Assembly: GCA_021234535.1 (NCBI GenBank)
Contig: CM037840.1
Coordinates: 30,579,520-30,643,519, forward strand
Source of the DNA: Stichopus chloronotus
Lineage: Eukaryota > Echinodermata > Holothuroidea > Aspidochirotida > Stichopodidae
Reading direction: 5' to 3'
DNA length: 64,000 nucleotides
This document shows positions 45,801-57,406 of the stretch, piece after piece; position 1 is the first letter of the stretch; each line of letters begins with the position of its first letter. Below the pieces are notes generated by a model that saw only the letters and a list, made by a program, of their open reading frames with translations, ran no database searches and was not told the origin of the DNA. A program made the translations under genes and the position numbers.

Positions 45801-46900
45801 CAACTCAGATAAAAAATGACAGAGATTATCAACAATATTTGCATACAATATTTTTGGTTTCAAGTTCCAGCAACATTCACTTTATAAGCTTTCTTGCTTA
45901 AAAGGTTTTCAAACTCTTACAGTACTTCTGGTTACCTCAAATGACCTTAGGTCTCCATGATAAAACAATAGTATCATCTACTGACAAAGATAACATACAC
46001 AATTAATACGAACCTATTTCTCTAACCACAACATGGATTTTACAAGCAAACACTCATACACTCGCACCCTCACATCTGATCTCAAATGACATTTGACTTG
46101 CCTAAAAACATTAGGGATCATCTTTGACAATAATTACCTTAACAATAACCTGCAAGTTCAGACCCATGCAATACACACATATTTATGCAGACATAATTAA
46201 AGCCATCATATAAAACAGGGAATGGGGAAAGAAGTCAGATCGACTTTAAAAAGTTGAGGGTACTTATCTGATAATGCAACTTTCATTACTACAGTATGTA
46301 AAAAAAATGGCGATATACCAAATTTGCATGGAAATCCCAGTTCCATCATACTCACCAACTGCAATGTCCCTTATTCATGCCCAAAGCTCCTAAGTTCTGA
46401 CTTCTCCAATTAACATTCCCTGTTCTATATGGGTTTTTGCTTGTGTACACATAAAGGGAACTTGCAAATAAAAGCTTACAAAGACACATGCAAGCATACA
46501 AACTCATTACCTTCACAATATATCTGACGTATTTGACAAGAAATAAAAAGCAGATACTTATCATTACTTACCTTGTGAACACTACCACCTACCACAACAA
46601 ACCATCAATAGTGTCACTGAATCTGCAAAATAAACAAAAAAGTCTCTAGACAATGTATATCACATTTTCTTCATAATCACATGGATCATTTACTAAGAAA
46701 TCTAATACTTCATCATGAGAAGAACATTACAAGTTTCAATTTAATTTGATTATTCACTGACTTATTGCAAACATTTGACTGGAATTCGATGAAACATTAA
46801 AAAGATAATAAGTAAGTGAAGAACTTGATAAGCAAATTTTGCTAAATTAATGGGTGAATTTGACTCAATCCATTTGTTAGGAAATGTTAAACAAAGTCAT
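42881..46900. other. Non-coding stretch, possibly 3' UTR of the minus-strand gene
   Basis: By eye the plus strand has more C than G throughout 43-49.8 kb, which would fit minus-strand transcription, but I did not compute skew. Short open frames show no motif. The terminal exon of a minus-strand gene at 49864-49977 means its 3' UTR must extend into this direction; how far is unknown. Confidence 0.4.
43643..43692. repeat. (CTAC)n microsatellite
   Basis: About twelve tandem CTAC tetranucleotides with one interruption (cctacccacc). Confidence 0.95.
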
Positions 46901-46904
46901 TGCT

Positions 46905-48115
46905 CTGTGAATAAGATGAGAACTTTACTCACTCAAATATGCATGTGTACTACTACCACATGCAGGGTTGTTAGATAGGTCATGTCTGACCAACACTGGC
47001 CCTTGCCGACCAGCACAGTGCAAAAACTTGCTGGCTTCTGACTGGCAATCAAATTGTCAACTCCAGAAAAAAGTGCACATAACAATCACAACTAACAACA
47101 ACACACAGTATGTATACAATTCGATCATGAACTATACCCACAATCATGATGTGAATCTGATTTTGAGCAAGGTGATCCTCAAATTACTAAATGCATTGGA
47201 ATCATAACACAAACAAAACACATAGCAATATAGTATAGCAACTGAAAATATTAATAGAGCTCTAACAATGGTGTAGAATCCTTAGGGAAGTAGGATGGTG
47301 GCACAAAACACACACAGGTTTCACAGGAAAGCAATTGAAAAATATTAACGACTAGTGATGGTGTTGGACCCTTAGGAGGGTACAGTGGAACACATTATTT
47401 GCTTGTTTAAACAAAAGTCATTGCGCTGTGAATAAGATGAAAACTTTACTCACTCAAATATGCATGTGTGCTAGTATCACATGCAGGGTTGTTAGGTCTG
47501 ACCAGCACTGGCCCTTGCGGACCAGCACGGAGCATAAACTTGCTGGCTTCGAGACAGGCACTAATTTAATTATCAACTCCAGGAAGAAGCACTCATAACA
47601 ATCACAACTAACAACAACACACAGCATACCCCTTGACCATGAACTATACCCACATACCATGAACTATACCCACAAATCATGATGTAAATCTGATTCTGAG
47701 CATTGTGATCCTCAGATTACTATGCATGTGTACTAGTGTCACAATAAGGCTTGTTGCCAAGTCGGTCGTTGCTGGTTGGGCTTAACCAGCATTGGATGTT
47801 GCAATTGCCGACTAGCATGCTGCCTAAACTTGCCAGTTTTCGACTGGAACTTAATTGAATGATCAACTTTAGAAAGAAGTACTCATAATCATCACAACTT
47901 AATGTATATCACACAACATATTATTCGTTGACCATGAACTGTTTATAACCGCATACCACGATGTGAATCTGATTTTGAGCATCACATTCCACAAATTACT
48001 AAATGCACTGGAATCATAACACGCACAAAGCACATAGCAAAATAGTATACCAATTGAAAATATTAATAGCTAACAATGGTGTAGAATCCTTAAGGAGTAG
48101 GGTGGTGGCACATTT
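46905..48115. repeat. Segment present in three partial copies (~300-400 bp each)
   Basis: Copies at about 46905-47300, 47425-47720 and 47720-48115. Shared phrases in order are 'actcactcaaatatgcatgtgt', 'cagggttgttag', 'gaccagcac', 'aacttgctggctt', 'ataacaatcacaact', 'gaccatgaacta', 'atgatgtgaatctgatt' and 'aacaatggtgtagaatcctta'. The middle copy lacks the last part. Divergence is moderate. No coding content. Confidence 0.75.
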
Positions 48116-49188
48116 AAGCTGTGACACATCAAACAGTTAGTTGTCACTTTAACTGGGCTGGTAAACCACCCTGAGCACATACTTACATGCAAATAGTTGC
48201 TAATTTTATTTGCGAGAGAGAATTGCTTTTTTAAATAGGACCAAGAAAAATACTGGCTTGCAACTACTGGAATTCTACACAAAATTGAATTGCAACTTGG
48301 TTTTCATTGGTTACAAATTGCAATGCAACCCCACTTACTTTATCAATTGATATAGGTACAGCACAAAACATGTGATGTATCATCAATACAGTGTACAGTG
48401 TATATTCACAGTCACAATAGGCAAGTAGAAATATCATTAAACGTTTTTGCACATGATATGCTACAATAGCACACTGCAAATGAAATCTGAACTCCCACTT
48501 ACGGTTATGTCATCATATGAGTTCTACTTGCAAATGTATTACTGTTAGGCCAACACAACGTTATCAAGCAATCCCAAGAAAAACTAGAATGCAAAAATGC
48601 ATTGGGGTTTCATTTTGAATTGGGCTACACATGATAAACAGTTCATTGACGTTTCACAAACTTTACTTATGAGGTCTGTCTGTACTCCCTGCATAAAGTA
48701 TTCTTCAATTTAAACAAGAATCAGTGTTTCTTTTTGTTTCAGTGTTTCTTTTTGCTTCAGTATTTCTTAGCAAAATTCAACACCACACTGCATAATATAT
48801 TGCATAATATAATGAGCCAATATACAGGGCATATTTTCAACAAAAGTTTCTGATAATCTGCTAGCGTACACTGAACATAACATATGTTCAAGTTTCCGTA
48901 CCCAAGTTTCAGTCCCTGAGAAACTGTCATTGCCAAGGTTGACAAAACAATTCTTGACTTAGACATCAAATGACTTACTTTACAAACAATAGTGTTCTTG
49001 AGTTAATCAAAATTGAGTAACACACTTTACATTAGATAAGTTCAAACTTGCCTTCTTGCCTCCTTACAAGCAAGTGGTCCTTGATCTGAACCAGAAACAA
49101 CAGGAATCTTCTAAACAATGTAGTCCAAAAAAGAATCACATTCAAGATTTGACTAAGTTTGTTTCCTTGAGATTGTGTTTAAAGGGTT

Positions 49189-49561
49189 TTAAAGGGGCTC
49201 ATTGAGTTGATATCAGTAAAGATTGCGGGTGATTTTGAAGTATACAAACACACTACAATACTCACAATCAGCATAATTAATCAAGTTTCACATCCAATAG
49301 ATGAAAACTGTCAATTTTTTCGAATTTTTGACCGTTACTTGCTCTGATTGTGTGCATGTGAATGTACTAATGTGAAAATGTCTGGTCACAAAGTTTCAAA
49401 AACCAAATTTAATCGTTGGTTACTCACTCATTAATGTTCCAACGTATGTAAAACTTTGGGATCCTTTTAGTTTGACTGTTTGTCATTAATATGTGAAGGA
49501 AACTTGACCGGTTTAGAAAAATTGAGTGAATTTCACAAAACAACTCAATGAGCCTCTTTAA
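49189..49561. mobile_element. MITE-like element with ~21-bp terminal inverted repeats
   Basis: Left end TTAAAGGGGCTCATTGAGTT (49189 on) is inverted at the right end, 'aactcaatgagcctctttaa' (49542-49561), with one to two mismatches. The ~370-bp interior is non-coding. TTAA/TTTAAA at the edges could be part of the target site, but I cannot prove a duplication. It lies ~300 bp downstream of the minus-strand terminal exon. Confidence 0.6.
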
Positions 49562-49863
49562 GTTTGACTACGCTGACTCAGATGATCTACACCAAATTGA
49601 TCACCAGGAGTCTTGTACCTAATATGATTGATATACATACTTAATATGATGTATTGTAATAACAGTGTTTTAACGGTTTGACCTCACAAGAGTTTTGAAA
49701 ACCACCAAAAAAATGATAGGGTTCTTTAACTGAATATGACACTCACATAACAAGGATGACATCAGTCCAAGGTTTCATTTAAATATCTTGTTCACAAGCA
49801 AGGCATCACAAGCACACTTATACACCCACACTTTCAATTTTCAGACTTTATCTTACTGGGCAG

Positions 49864-49977
49864 CTACTCCTCATCACTTCCAAAGTCCATGAGATGACGG
49901 TGACCGACCTTGTCATACACACTCTGTAAAGTGAAATTAGAAAGCACATCTTGCCCGTCATTGTAAACAGTCCGCAC
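49864..49977 (-). CDS. Terminal coding exon of an unrecognised minus-strand gene
   Basis: Read on the minus strand, a pyrimidine tract and CAG acceptor (49978-49980 and above) precede an open exon of 37 codons, then TAG at 49864-49866. The peptide begins VRTVYNDGQDVLSNF, continues with SVYDKVGHRHLMDF and ends GSDEE. Codon-like composition, the strong acceptor and the acidic C-terminus suggest a genuine last exon. The phase at the acceptor is taken as 0. I do not recognise the protein and found no convincing upstream exon within the window, so the rest of the gene probably lies in a large intron or beyond it. Confidence 0.55.
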   Translation of the reverse strand: MRTVYNDGQDVLSNFTLQSVYDKVGHRHLMDFGSDEE

Positions 49978-50107
49978 CTGTCAAAAAAAAAAAATGAAAT
50001 CATCATATCAGTATAAATGAAACACTAGATGTACCATACATGGAAAGTGGGTAAAAAACATAATTTCTTTAGCATCAGACAAAAAGAATACGTCCTTTCG
50101 GGGGTTT

Positions 50108-50217
50108 CCCGCTAGACCGAAGGTCGGCGAGACCGAAGTTCTGCGAGACCGAAGTTCTGCGAGACCGAAGTTCTGCGAGACCGAAGTTCTGCGAGACCGA
50201 AGTTCTGCGAGACCGGT
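50108..50217. repeat. 16-bp minisatellite, ~6 copies
   Basis: Tandem 'gagaccgaagttctgc' from about 50129 to 50214, preceded by a diverged copy (gaccgaaggtcggc) and followed by 'gagaccggtccgcg'. GC-rich compared with its surroundings. The minus-strand 126-aa frame over it repeats GLAELRSRRTSVSQNF-like words as a by-product. Confidence 0.9.
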
Positions 50218-50399
50218 CCGCGTCCGCGAGACCGAGCGCCAACCAATCGTGGCGCTACGCTCGGATCTTTCAATTTCAGTAATTCCGGCAGAGTTTACGG
50301 CCTCCCCCTCCACAAATTTATGAGTATGCCATTGGATGCTTTCGCTGTGTCGATCGATAGCTCCTGGCCGGGACAAAAGGTGTGACAACTTAAGTGTTC

Positions 50400-53300
50400 A
50401 AATGACAAATCGAGTTAAATTTGGGCAATTAAATGCTCCACAATAGGGCATAGATACGGTTAGCGTTATTTTTTGTTTTTGAAAGGTCTGGACCTCGACT
50501 TTGTAACTTTAATACACCGATATTAACGGTTCGTTGGTCGAAAATTCGCGGTTTTTGTGATTTGAATTTGAATTTGACTTTGACCCTGACCTCTGAGGTC
50601 ACATAACCTCAATCCATTAAAAAGTTTATGTTACCTCTTGTCTGTTTAAAAAAAATGTCCATTCTAAGTTGTGACACTCTCGATTTTTTTTTTTCATTTT
50701 TTTTTTTTTAATTTTGCAAAATGACACCATTAGGACGCCGTAACTCCACTTTTTGTGAAGATAAAGATTTGCGCTTTGGATATGTTTTGGGTCCGAGAGG
50801 TGGATATTCACCACAAAAAAAAAAAAAATTCGATGAAATTTGACCTTGTTTCGCCATTTTGGAAAATTTATTTTTAGACGAAAAAAAAAATTATGGTGTT
50901 TCAAATATTAAGAAGGGACAACCTTGTGAAATGTTTAAGTGCATTTCTGCTTGTAACTCACGTTCGGAAGGGGGTGGGTTGTTGGCGGACACGATGGACT
51001 TCGGTGATGAGCAGTCTTTACCCACTACCTAACCCCCTGCGACCTAGAAACACTAGGGGAAAGTGGTCCCAATTAAAACCGCAAAGCAGTTAACCAGTTA
51101 GGGTACAATCGTAACTCGTAGGAAAAATTAATATTTTTTTTAATATTTTTTAAGGCACTTCCCGACGTCCGATTTCAAAAATTTATGCAGCGTTGGATTT
51201 GTCTCGACAAATACTAATCCAAAACTGCCCTTTTTTAATTGAAGAAAAAAAATATTAAGAATCCCTCCACCATGACGTTTTAAGGCCGGTTTTGACGCTC
51301 ACGTTTGAGAATGGATGTGCCTCTGTTCCCATTTTGGATCGATGTGCCATATGGTCATAACTAGGGCCTTGCCATTTAAAAAAATGTTAGGATAATTGAT
51401 GGTCCTGACATGCAATTCGGTACATCATTTCGGACAAATTTGAAGATAACTTACGTCCAATTTTTGACATTTCTTATAGAAGAGACAATAAGGGCTTTCA
51501 TCCTTGGCTACAGGGCGAAAGCATAGCTTCACCCTTCATTTTTTGGAATAGGTGAGCTAAAGTCCCCCCCCCCCCCTCCCAGCTCCCTACGCCTATGCAC
51601 GGAGCATATACTGAAATAAATGAAATTTTTTAGCAAAAAATTTCCTCCGTAGGTTCCGTGGTTACTGGGAGATGCAGTTTCACCTTGGATAGTTTCATGA
51701 CTTTCGTTTTTTTTTTTCTTTTTTTTCTTTTTTTAGCTACGTGCACTAGCGGCTCGCCATAGGGCACGGGGCACTTTCCCCCCTACCCAAAGTTTTGAAA
51801 GCCTGATTTTCAATTTTCAAACAAAAAAAAAAACGTTATTCGATATGACATTAATAAAAAGTACTTGTTAATTTGGACAAATTATCCCCTTTATCTCACA
51901 AATGTCATGTAATATTCATAAAGTATGAACTGATATGTAATTGTCAAGTATACTTTGGCAATAATTTCAAATTGTCAGCCTAGGTTTACTTGGTAATTTG
52001 ACCATTGGTCATATGAAATTAATATGATTCGATCGAATCGTCATGATTTCGAATCATTTTTAGACCAGTGTGGGGGTTATTCTAGTTTGCGATTAAAAGG
52101 AAATGATAAAACGCCACACTGTCTAATAAGTTTCAACCGATGTCGGGTGTTGTTAGCTGCTCTATGGCATTTGTTTTGTTTCTTGTGTTAAGAAAACGCT
52201 TATTTGATAAAATAACTGAAGTCGTAACCGTCCATCGGTGATCGCGAAAGTTGCTAATGCTTATTATTAAAATCAGATTGCCGGACGTGTGTGAATATTA
52301 ATGCGAGAACTTTTAAATTGGAAGCTGTATCGGTGTCTGATCAAACACAATTTTGCGTAAAGTTTTGAATACATACCCACTGAAGTTCAATTTATTGTTG
52401 CAGAAATAATGCATAGGAGAGCTCGGTGGGACAACCCCGTGTTTTACTAGAATTGTTAACGGAGTTGCGATAACGTTTTAAACCAGGGTTGGGGACATGG
52501 GGCCTGAGAGACTATTGGTCCTGCCCGGGAGGCAATTTGTGAACATTTAATGACATGCCTTTGAAGTTAATTTATAATACGTTGTCCATCGTTATCAGAC
52601 AAAGGCTAAAACACTCCTTTATCATTGCCGATTCTGCATAGTGTTGTATATACTACACATAACTTGTTGCTCAATGTAACACGCATTGTAAAACATGCAT
52701 GTCTTTACAAATGAACCAAACTCATCCAACTATGGTAACTACGAGAAATTTATTTCGTTTGCACCGAATCATTCCCGGCGGATTACATGGGTCAATCCCT
52801 CCTCCCTTGAGAGGGTTTAAAAATAAAGAAACTAATAGCTTTGTCATGATGTAATGCGAATATTAAAGATTAAAACAGTGCCTTTCAAACGATATCCTTT
52901 CTGCGCGGTATCCTTTTTTTTTTCCTTTTCAGTTGCTTGAAGGTATTATAATAATATTTAAGCATCACAAATGGGCCTGCAGTTAGTGCAAGTAAAGATA
53001 TTTAAAACACCCAAGTTCTGGTAAGTGTACCCGATTAGTTTCACGCTTCATGTTGCCACCCCCAACCCCCCCCCCCCCAAAAAAAATGAAACGGTTATGC
53101 TGGCGTTTAAGCCCAAATAGTTTTGCAGACACTTCTAACCTTTCGGGGGTCTTTGTCGCCATTATTCACATCCACGACCGAAAGGTTTACTACCTCTGTT
53201 TTAAACAACCATTACAATTGATGAAAATAAACACCAAACAGTTAATCAAAGCTGTAGAGAGACGAATGACTATTGGTCTAGTTGTATAAGGGACGAACGG

Positions 53301-54009
53301 TCGTTTTGAGTAAGGGAAATTCCCATTCCTCTTTGCCAAAATTTGTTTCGGGAACAGGGGAACTGTACTGAGATTCAAAAGAGTGATATCATTTCGTTGT
53401 CTTCAAATGACTTCAAGTTCGAGAGTTTGTTATTTTAAGTAAGAATTCAATAAAATCATTAATTTACGACTTCTTGGCAAACCTGAAGCGTACTGTGACA
53501 ATGAAACAAACAACAAAATATTAATGGGTAAACGTTCTATGCAAGTGGATCAAGTGTTTCCCATGCCATTCTCTCCGTCCTTATAGAGGGGCGACCGGCT
53601 GTATTGGTTGCATGTGCTAAATACAGCACATATGTGACTGAATGTCTGAGATGATTCCTGAAGAGCTTTGGAACACTATATATGGAGCTTCAAAGAAAAT
53701 CATAATACTAACGATCACACAGCTTCTAAACTATCTTGTACGGAACATGAATACTGCTGAGGAGTCGTCATGATTACGAAGGTGATTTTGTCCCCCCCCC
53801 CCCCAACAAACTTTCTTAAAGGCGCCTGTGGCTACGTGGGCTGTGTTTGCTGAGCTTAAGAGTTGTTATTGGGTCATTCTCTGTTAACTCAAGAAATTTC
53901 CCAAAAATATCATGGCTGGGTACCATCCCAGATTTGGTTGAAATTCATTTTACGTATAGATATTCCAGAATGCAAGGCATTCATACTCGCGAATGAAGGC
54001 GGTTCTTAG
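50400..54009. other. Intergenic or large intron, no gene seen
   Basis: AT-rich DNA with poly-T/poly-A runs (50680-50720, 50812-50830, 51709-51732) and poly-C runs (51565, 53068, 53792). Short open frames lack splice support. A phrase at 51535-51600 ('agctccctacgcctatgc') has the look of a worn-out dispersed repeat. Confidence 0.45.
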
Positions 54010-54435
54010 GTGCACAAATTTAACAATGATATGGGACTTAAGACAGGTAGTTTTGCAGATGGTGAATTTGCTGTGAGGTTTATGACTTCAATTTCAGAAA
54101 AGAATACTGGTAACGCATTGCTGAGGGGTGAGGGGCCGGGGCCTACAAATTGGAGTGTTTCGAAAAGTATATCAGTGATACGCCGTGATGATGCTAAAAT
54201 TGACTTGATCCCGTATACCGGGAGTGACGTGTTTAGATTGCAAAAGAAATGTGACACTAACAACCCAGCCAAAACCCGGCTTGAAATTCACACCTATGAT
54301 TGGAAATCCATTACTTCAACATCCCTTACTAATCATCGATACCAGTTTTTACATTCCAACCTGTCCCAGTCTAATTTTCAAGAAAGTAAACTCTCTCAAG
54401 TTATCACTCCTCCTGCTTTGGTAGGACTACACTGA
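54010..54435 (+). pseudogene. Open frame of ~141 aa next to retroelement fragment, possibly gag-derived
   Basis: Preceded by an AG (ttcttag) and open to TGA 54433-54435. The product is polar, with no membrane segment, zinc knuckle or other motif I recognise. It lies about 100 bp upstream of the retropepsin frame and on the same strand, so a relation to the same element's gag is possible. It could equally be an unrelated exon. Confidence 0.3.
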
Positions 54436-54538
54436 GCAAATATTCATTTACGATACGGTTGCTCAAAGGAACCGTATATTGTCCGATAAGATTGCTCAAA
54501 TAGGCCCAGCCCCAGCCCCAACCTCAGTCTAACACTGA

Positions 54539-55518
54539 TGCAGATTCCAAGGTCCAGGAAAACTCCAACCTGTCGAGTTTGAGGGCCTGAAACAGGCAGG
54601 AAGACAACAGGATCCCTCTGTTAAGTCGACGAAAAGTGGAATAAGCAGCAGAGAGATAACAGTCAAGGGCTATGTCAAGAACGTTGCAATTAATTTTGTT
54701 GTAGACACTGGTTCAGACATCACAATTATGAGGTCGGATATCTACAACAAAATTCCTGAAGACTTCAGACCAGAATTACAGGAGCCTTCAGCAACTGTAG
54801 CAACGGCTAATGGACAAACCTTGACCTGTATGGGCTGTGGAAACTTTTCTTTAAGTATTGGGGGCAGGCAGATTGAGTATGCAGTTTGGGTGGCTGAGAT
54901 TGAAGCAGAAGGAATCTTGGGAACAGACCTACTTGGAGACTACGATTGCCAGATAGATGTAAGAAAGGGGGAAGTGACGTTTAGGGAGCTAATGGGGGTT
55001 AGCCAGGAGATAGATGAGTACTCCTGTCTCAGAGTCAAGTTAGCAGACAACGTTGCGGTACCCTCTAATAGTGAAGCAATTGTAGCAGGTGTGTCGATAA
55101 AGAGGTCACATGGTTCAGCCATGGTGGAGATGTTGCCAAGCTTGCCACAAAGCATGAGGTGCTGGTTGCCAGAGCTGTGGTAGATGCTTCAAAGACAGTC
55201 ATTCCAATCAGAGTATTCAATTTGTCAAATACCCCAACACCACTTTACAAGGGAACCATCCTTGCAACATGTGAACCAATAGACAAAGTATCCTGCCAAA
55301 CAATCAGTGTTGATAAAATTAATGATAGAAATCAGGGAACAACCAAGGCAACAGAAACTAGAGTTGGCCTCAATACTGACCTTCTGGGTTTACTGGAAAG
55401 AAGTACTAACAACCTAAAAAAAAATTCTAAGGTACTGCAATCAAGTTCTCGGGGAGCAACATACTGGAAGGAGAGCAATCTATATTTAAACCCTGCTGTC
55501 AGCTCACTGAAAACTTAA
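54539..55518 (+). pseudogene. Broken Ty3/gypsy-like pol fragment with retropepsin domain
   Basis: A frame open from 54539 carries the aspartic protease active-site motif VDTGSD (codons around 54704-54721), a central flap-like part and the C-terminal ILGTDLL motif (~54910-54935). This is the arrangement in Ty3/gypsy-type proteases. The frame stops at 55183, but the family-like sequence continues in another frame (55159-55518; VARAVVD...VIPIRVFNLSNTPTPLYKG), so a frameshift lies near 55140. No reverse transcriptase, RNase H, integrase or LTR was recognised. This is a dead 5' pol fragment rather than an active element. Confidence 0.82.
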
Positions 55519-55539
55519 ACTAGTCACAGACGTCACTGA

Positions 55540-55800
55540 CCATCGATTGCGTTAGTCCATAGATTGGTCAGTCGCTACGGACTAACCAAAGCTCACCAAA
55601 TTGGTCGGTGATATTAGTCCGTTAATTACCGATCAGTGATATTTCTTCACTGACTAGAATAGTTGAACGGACTAGAGTGAATAACATTGACGGACAAGAC
55701 AGTTTCGACGGACAAGTTTGACCGACTAACATTTTGGACTGACCAAACATACCAACTAGCGTTACCGACCAACACTCCCGACCAGCGATTGGGCTTTCGT
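55540..55800. repeat. Low-complexity block of GACTAA / TTAGTC / CGGAC words
   Basis: About 250 bp packed with 'ggactaac', 'ttagtccg', 'gaccgactaac', 'gaccaacac' and 'gaccagcg' in both orientations, right after the pol fragment. Looks like a degenerate inverted or minisatellite block. Confidence 0.55.
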
Positions 55801-57406
55801 AAGCATGCTATAAATAGACCTTCTCAGGCCCAGAGCGTTGACCAGGCCTGATGGGGGAACTTGATATCAAATATTCACACTCGAGTCATACGACACCCCT
55901 TCCCATCACGCCTACGGTACCTACCCGATTTTCTTTGGGGGAGGGGGAGCGAGTTTCTGTACGAATTCTGAAGACATCATTATTTATTAGTTGGTGACCC
56001 GAACTCTCTGTCAGACGGACTAATGGATTGCCCTCCATGGAATATAAGTATTTTTTCCGTCTTCGCCCTCACAAGTAGCCCATAGGCCTAGGCCCAGGCA
56101 TACCGAAAAGTTAACGTATATTGATCGAGAGATTGGCATACCGCGCGTATCCTCACCACTACGGCTACGCATGCTGCAGTTCCCATTGACGCTCTTTGTC
56201 TCAGCCCCGAGTTTTAAACGCCTGCAAGTTTTGCCCGAATTGTTGAACCTTTGTCTTAATTTTGGGTGTGGCTGGAAAGGCCATTTTTAAAGCCTATTTA
56301 CCTCATATAAACAGGGAAAACACGTTTTGTTCGCTTTTTTTCTTTATTTTTATACGTTTTTTTCAAATTTTTGATTTTCCGGGGGGGGGTGCCAGTCAGT
56401 TGTCCATATTTGGAATTGCTTGTCATAGGTTGTTATGAGGCAGTTCTCAAGAATCGGGCCATAACGATATGAACTTTGAACTCTTGAATGCAGGCTTTGA
56501 GAGGCTAGTAAATCTGTTCGATTTTTTTCATGCACAGATAAGATAGTTGCCCCATCATCGTCAACAACACCAAATATTCACATACCAAATATCTGCATTA
56601 GTCTTATTGTAATTGGTGTAAGATGCAATAATGTGACCAATTCTTCTTCTTTCTGGAAACGGTGACACATCCACAGGAGCGGACAATACTTCACCACGCA
56701 TGCGTCATATGCGTCGGGTGGAGTTCCCACGCAACACATTTGAACTTTTCAAGTCACAGCAGCTTCACCATGGACTGTTGAAAAGATGAATCACTGGATA
56801 AGACTTCCCGCCTTGTCCGCTCCCCCACGTGTCCTGCGTGAGTTTTTTTTTTTCATAGTATAGCGAGGGGAATGTCAATTGCACTGACCAATCAGTTTCT
56901 TGGAAATAAGCCGCCCCCCTAATTCCAAAATAACAGCTTTTGGACCTTTTTTTCGTAATTCTGACACCTGATTATGAAAGAACGGGTTAAGAATACCATC
57001 ACCGCCGTAATCCTAGACCCAGCCCCCTAACCATGATTTTAAAACAAATTTAAAAATTTGGTAAAAACCGATTTTCCTCTCGCTGACGTACGAATAAAAA
57101 ACTAGCCTCCCGCGCGCGGCATAGATCTACATGTATGCATCCGGGATATACCCCTGAGCTGTACTGTCCGCACGTACACACACGTACACACGTATGTACG
57201 TTGATCTGTCTGATTTCAAATAACCGCGTACCGTACCACCACGTAAATTTGATAGGAATATAATCATAACGCGTACGACAAGCGTCGTTTCTAACGAACG
57301 TTAGAACGAGTGGAGTTTGAATCTTCTGATATCCGAAGGATCGTAATCAGTACTGATTCTAATTCATCAGATCATATTACCAGACAACACAACCTCGGTG
57401 GTCACG
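55801..57406. other. Intergenic, includes presumed 5' region of the next gene
   Basis: Little structure besides poly-T/G runs. 57100-57260 is CpG-richer with 'cccgcgcgcggc' and repeated 'cacacgtacacacgtatgtacg', which may be the promoter side of the gene starting at 57407. No TATA box is evident. Confidence 0.4.

Noticed and set aside
46905..48115. CRISPR-like array (three repeats)
   Set aside because: Eukaryotic context; the repeats are hundreds of bases long and diverged, with no short uniform repeats or spacers.
50008..50388. 126-aa Arg/Ser-rich repeat protein on the minus strand
   Set aside because: The repeat words come from the 16-bp minisatellite, the period is not a multiple of three, and no neighbouring exon supports it.
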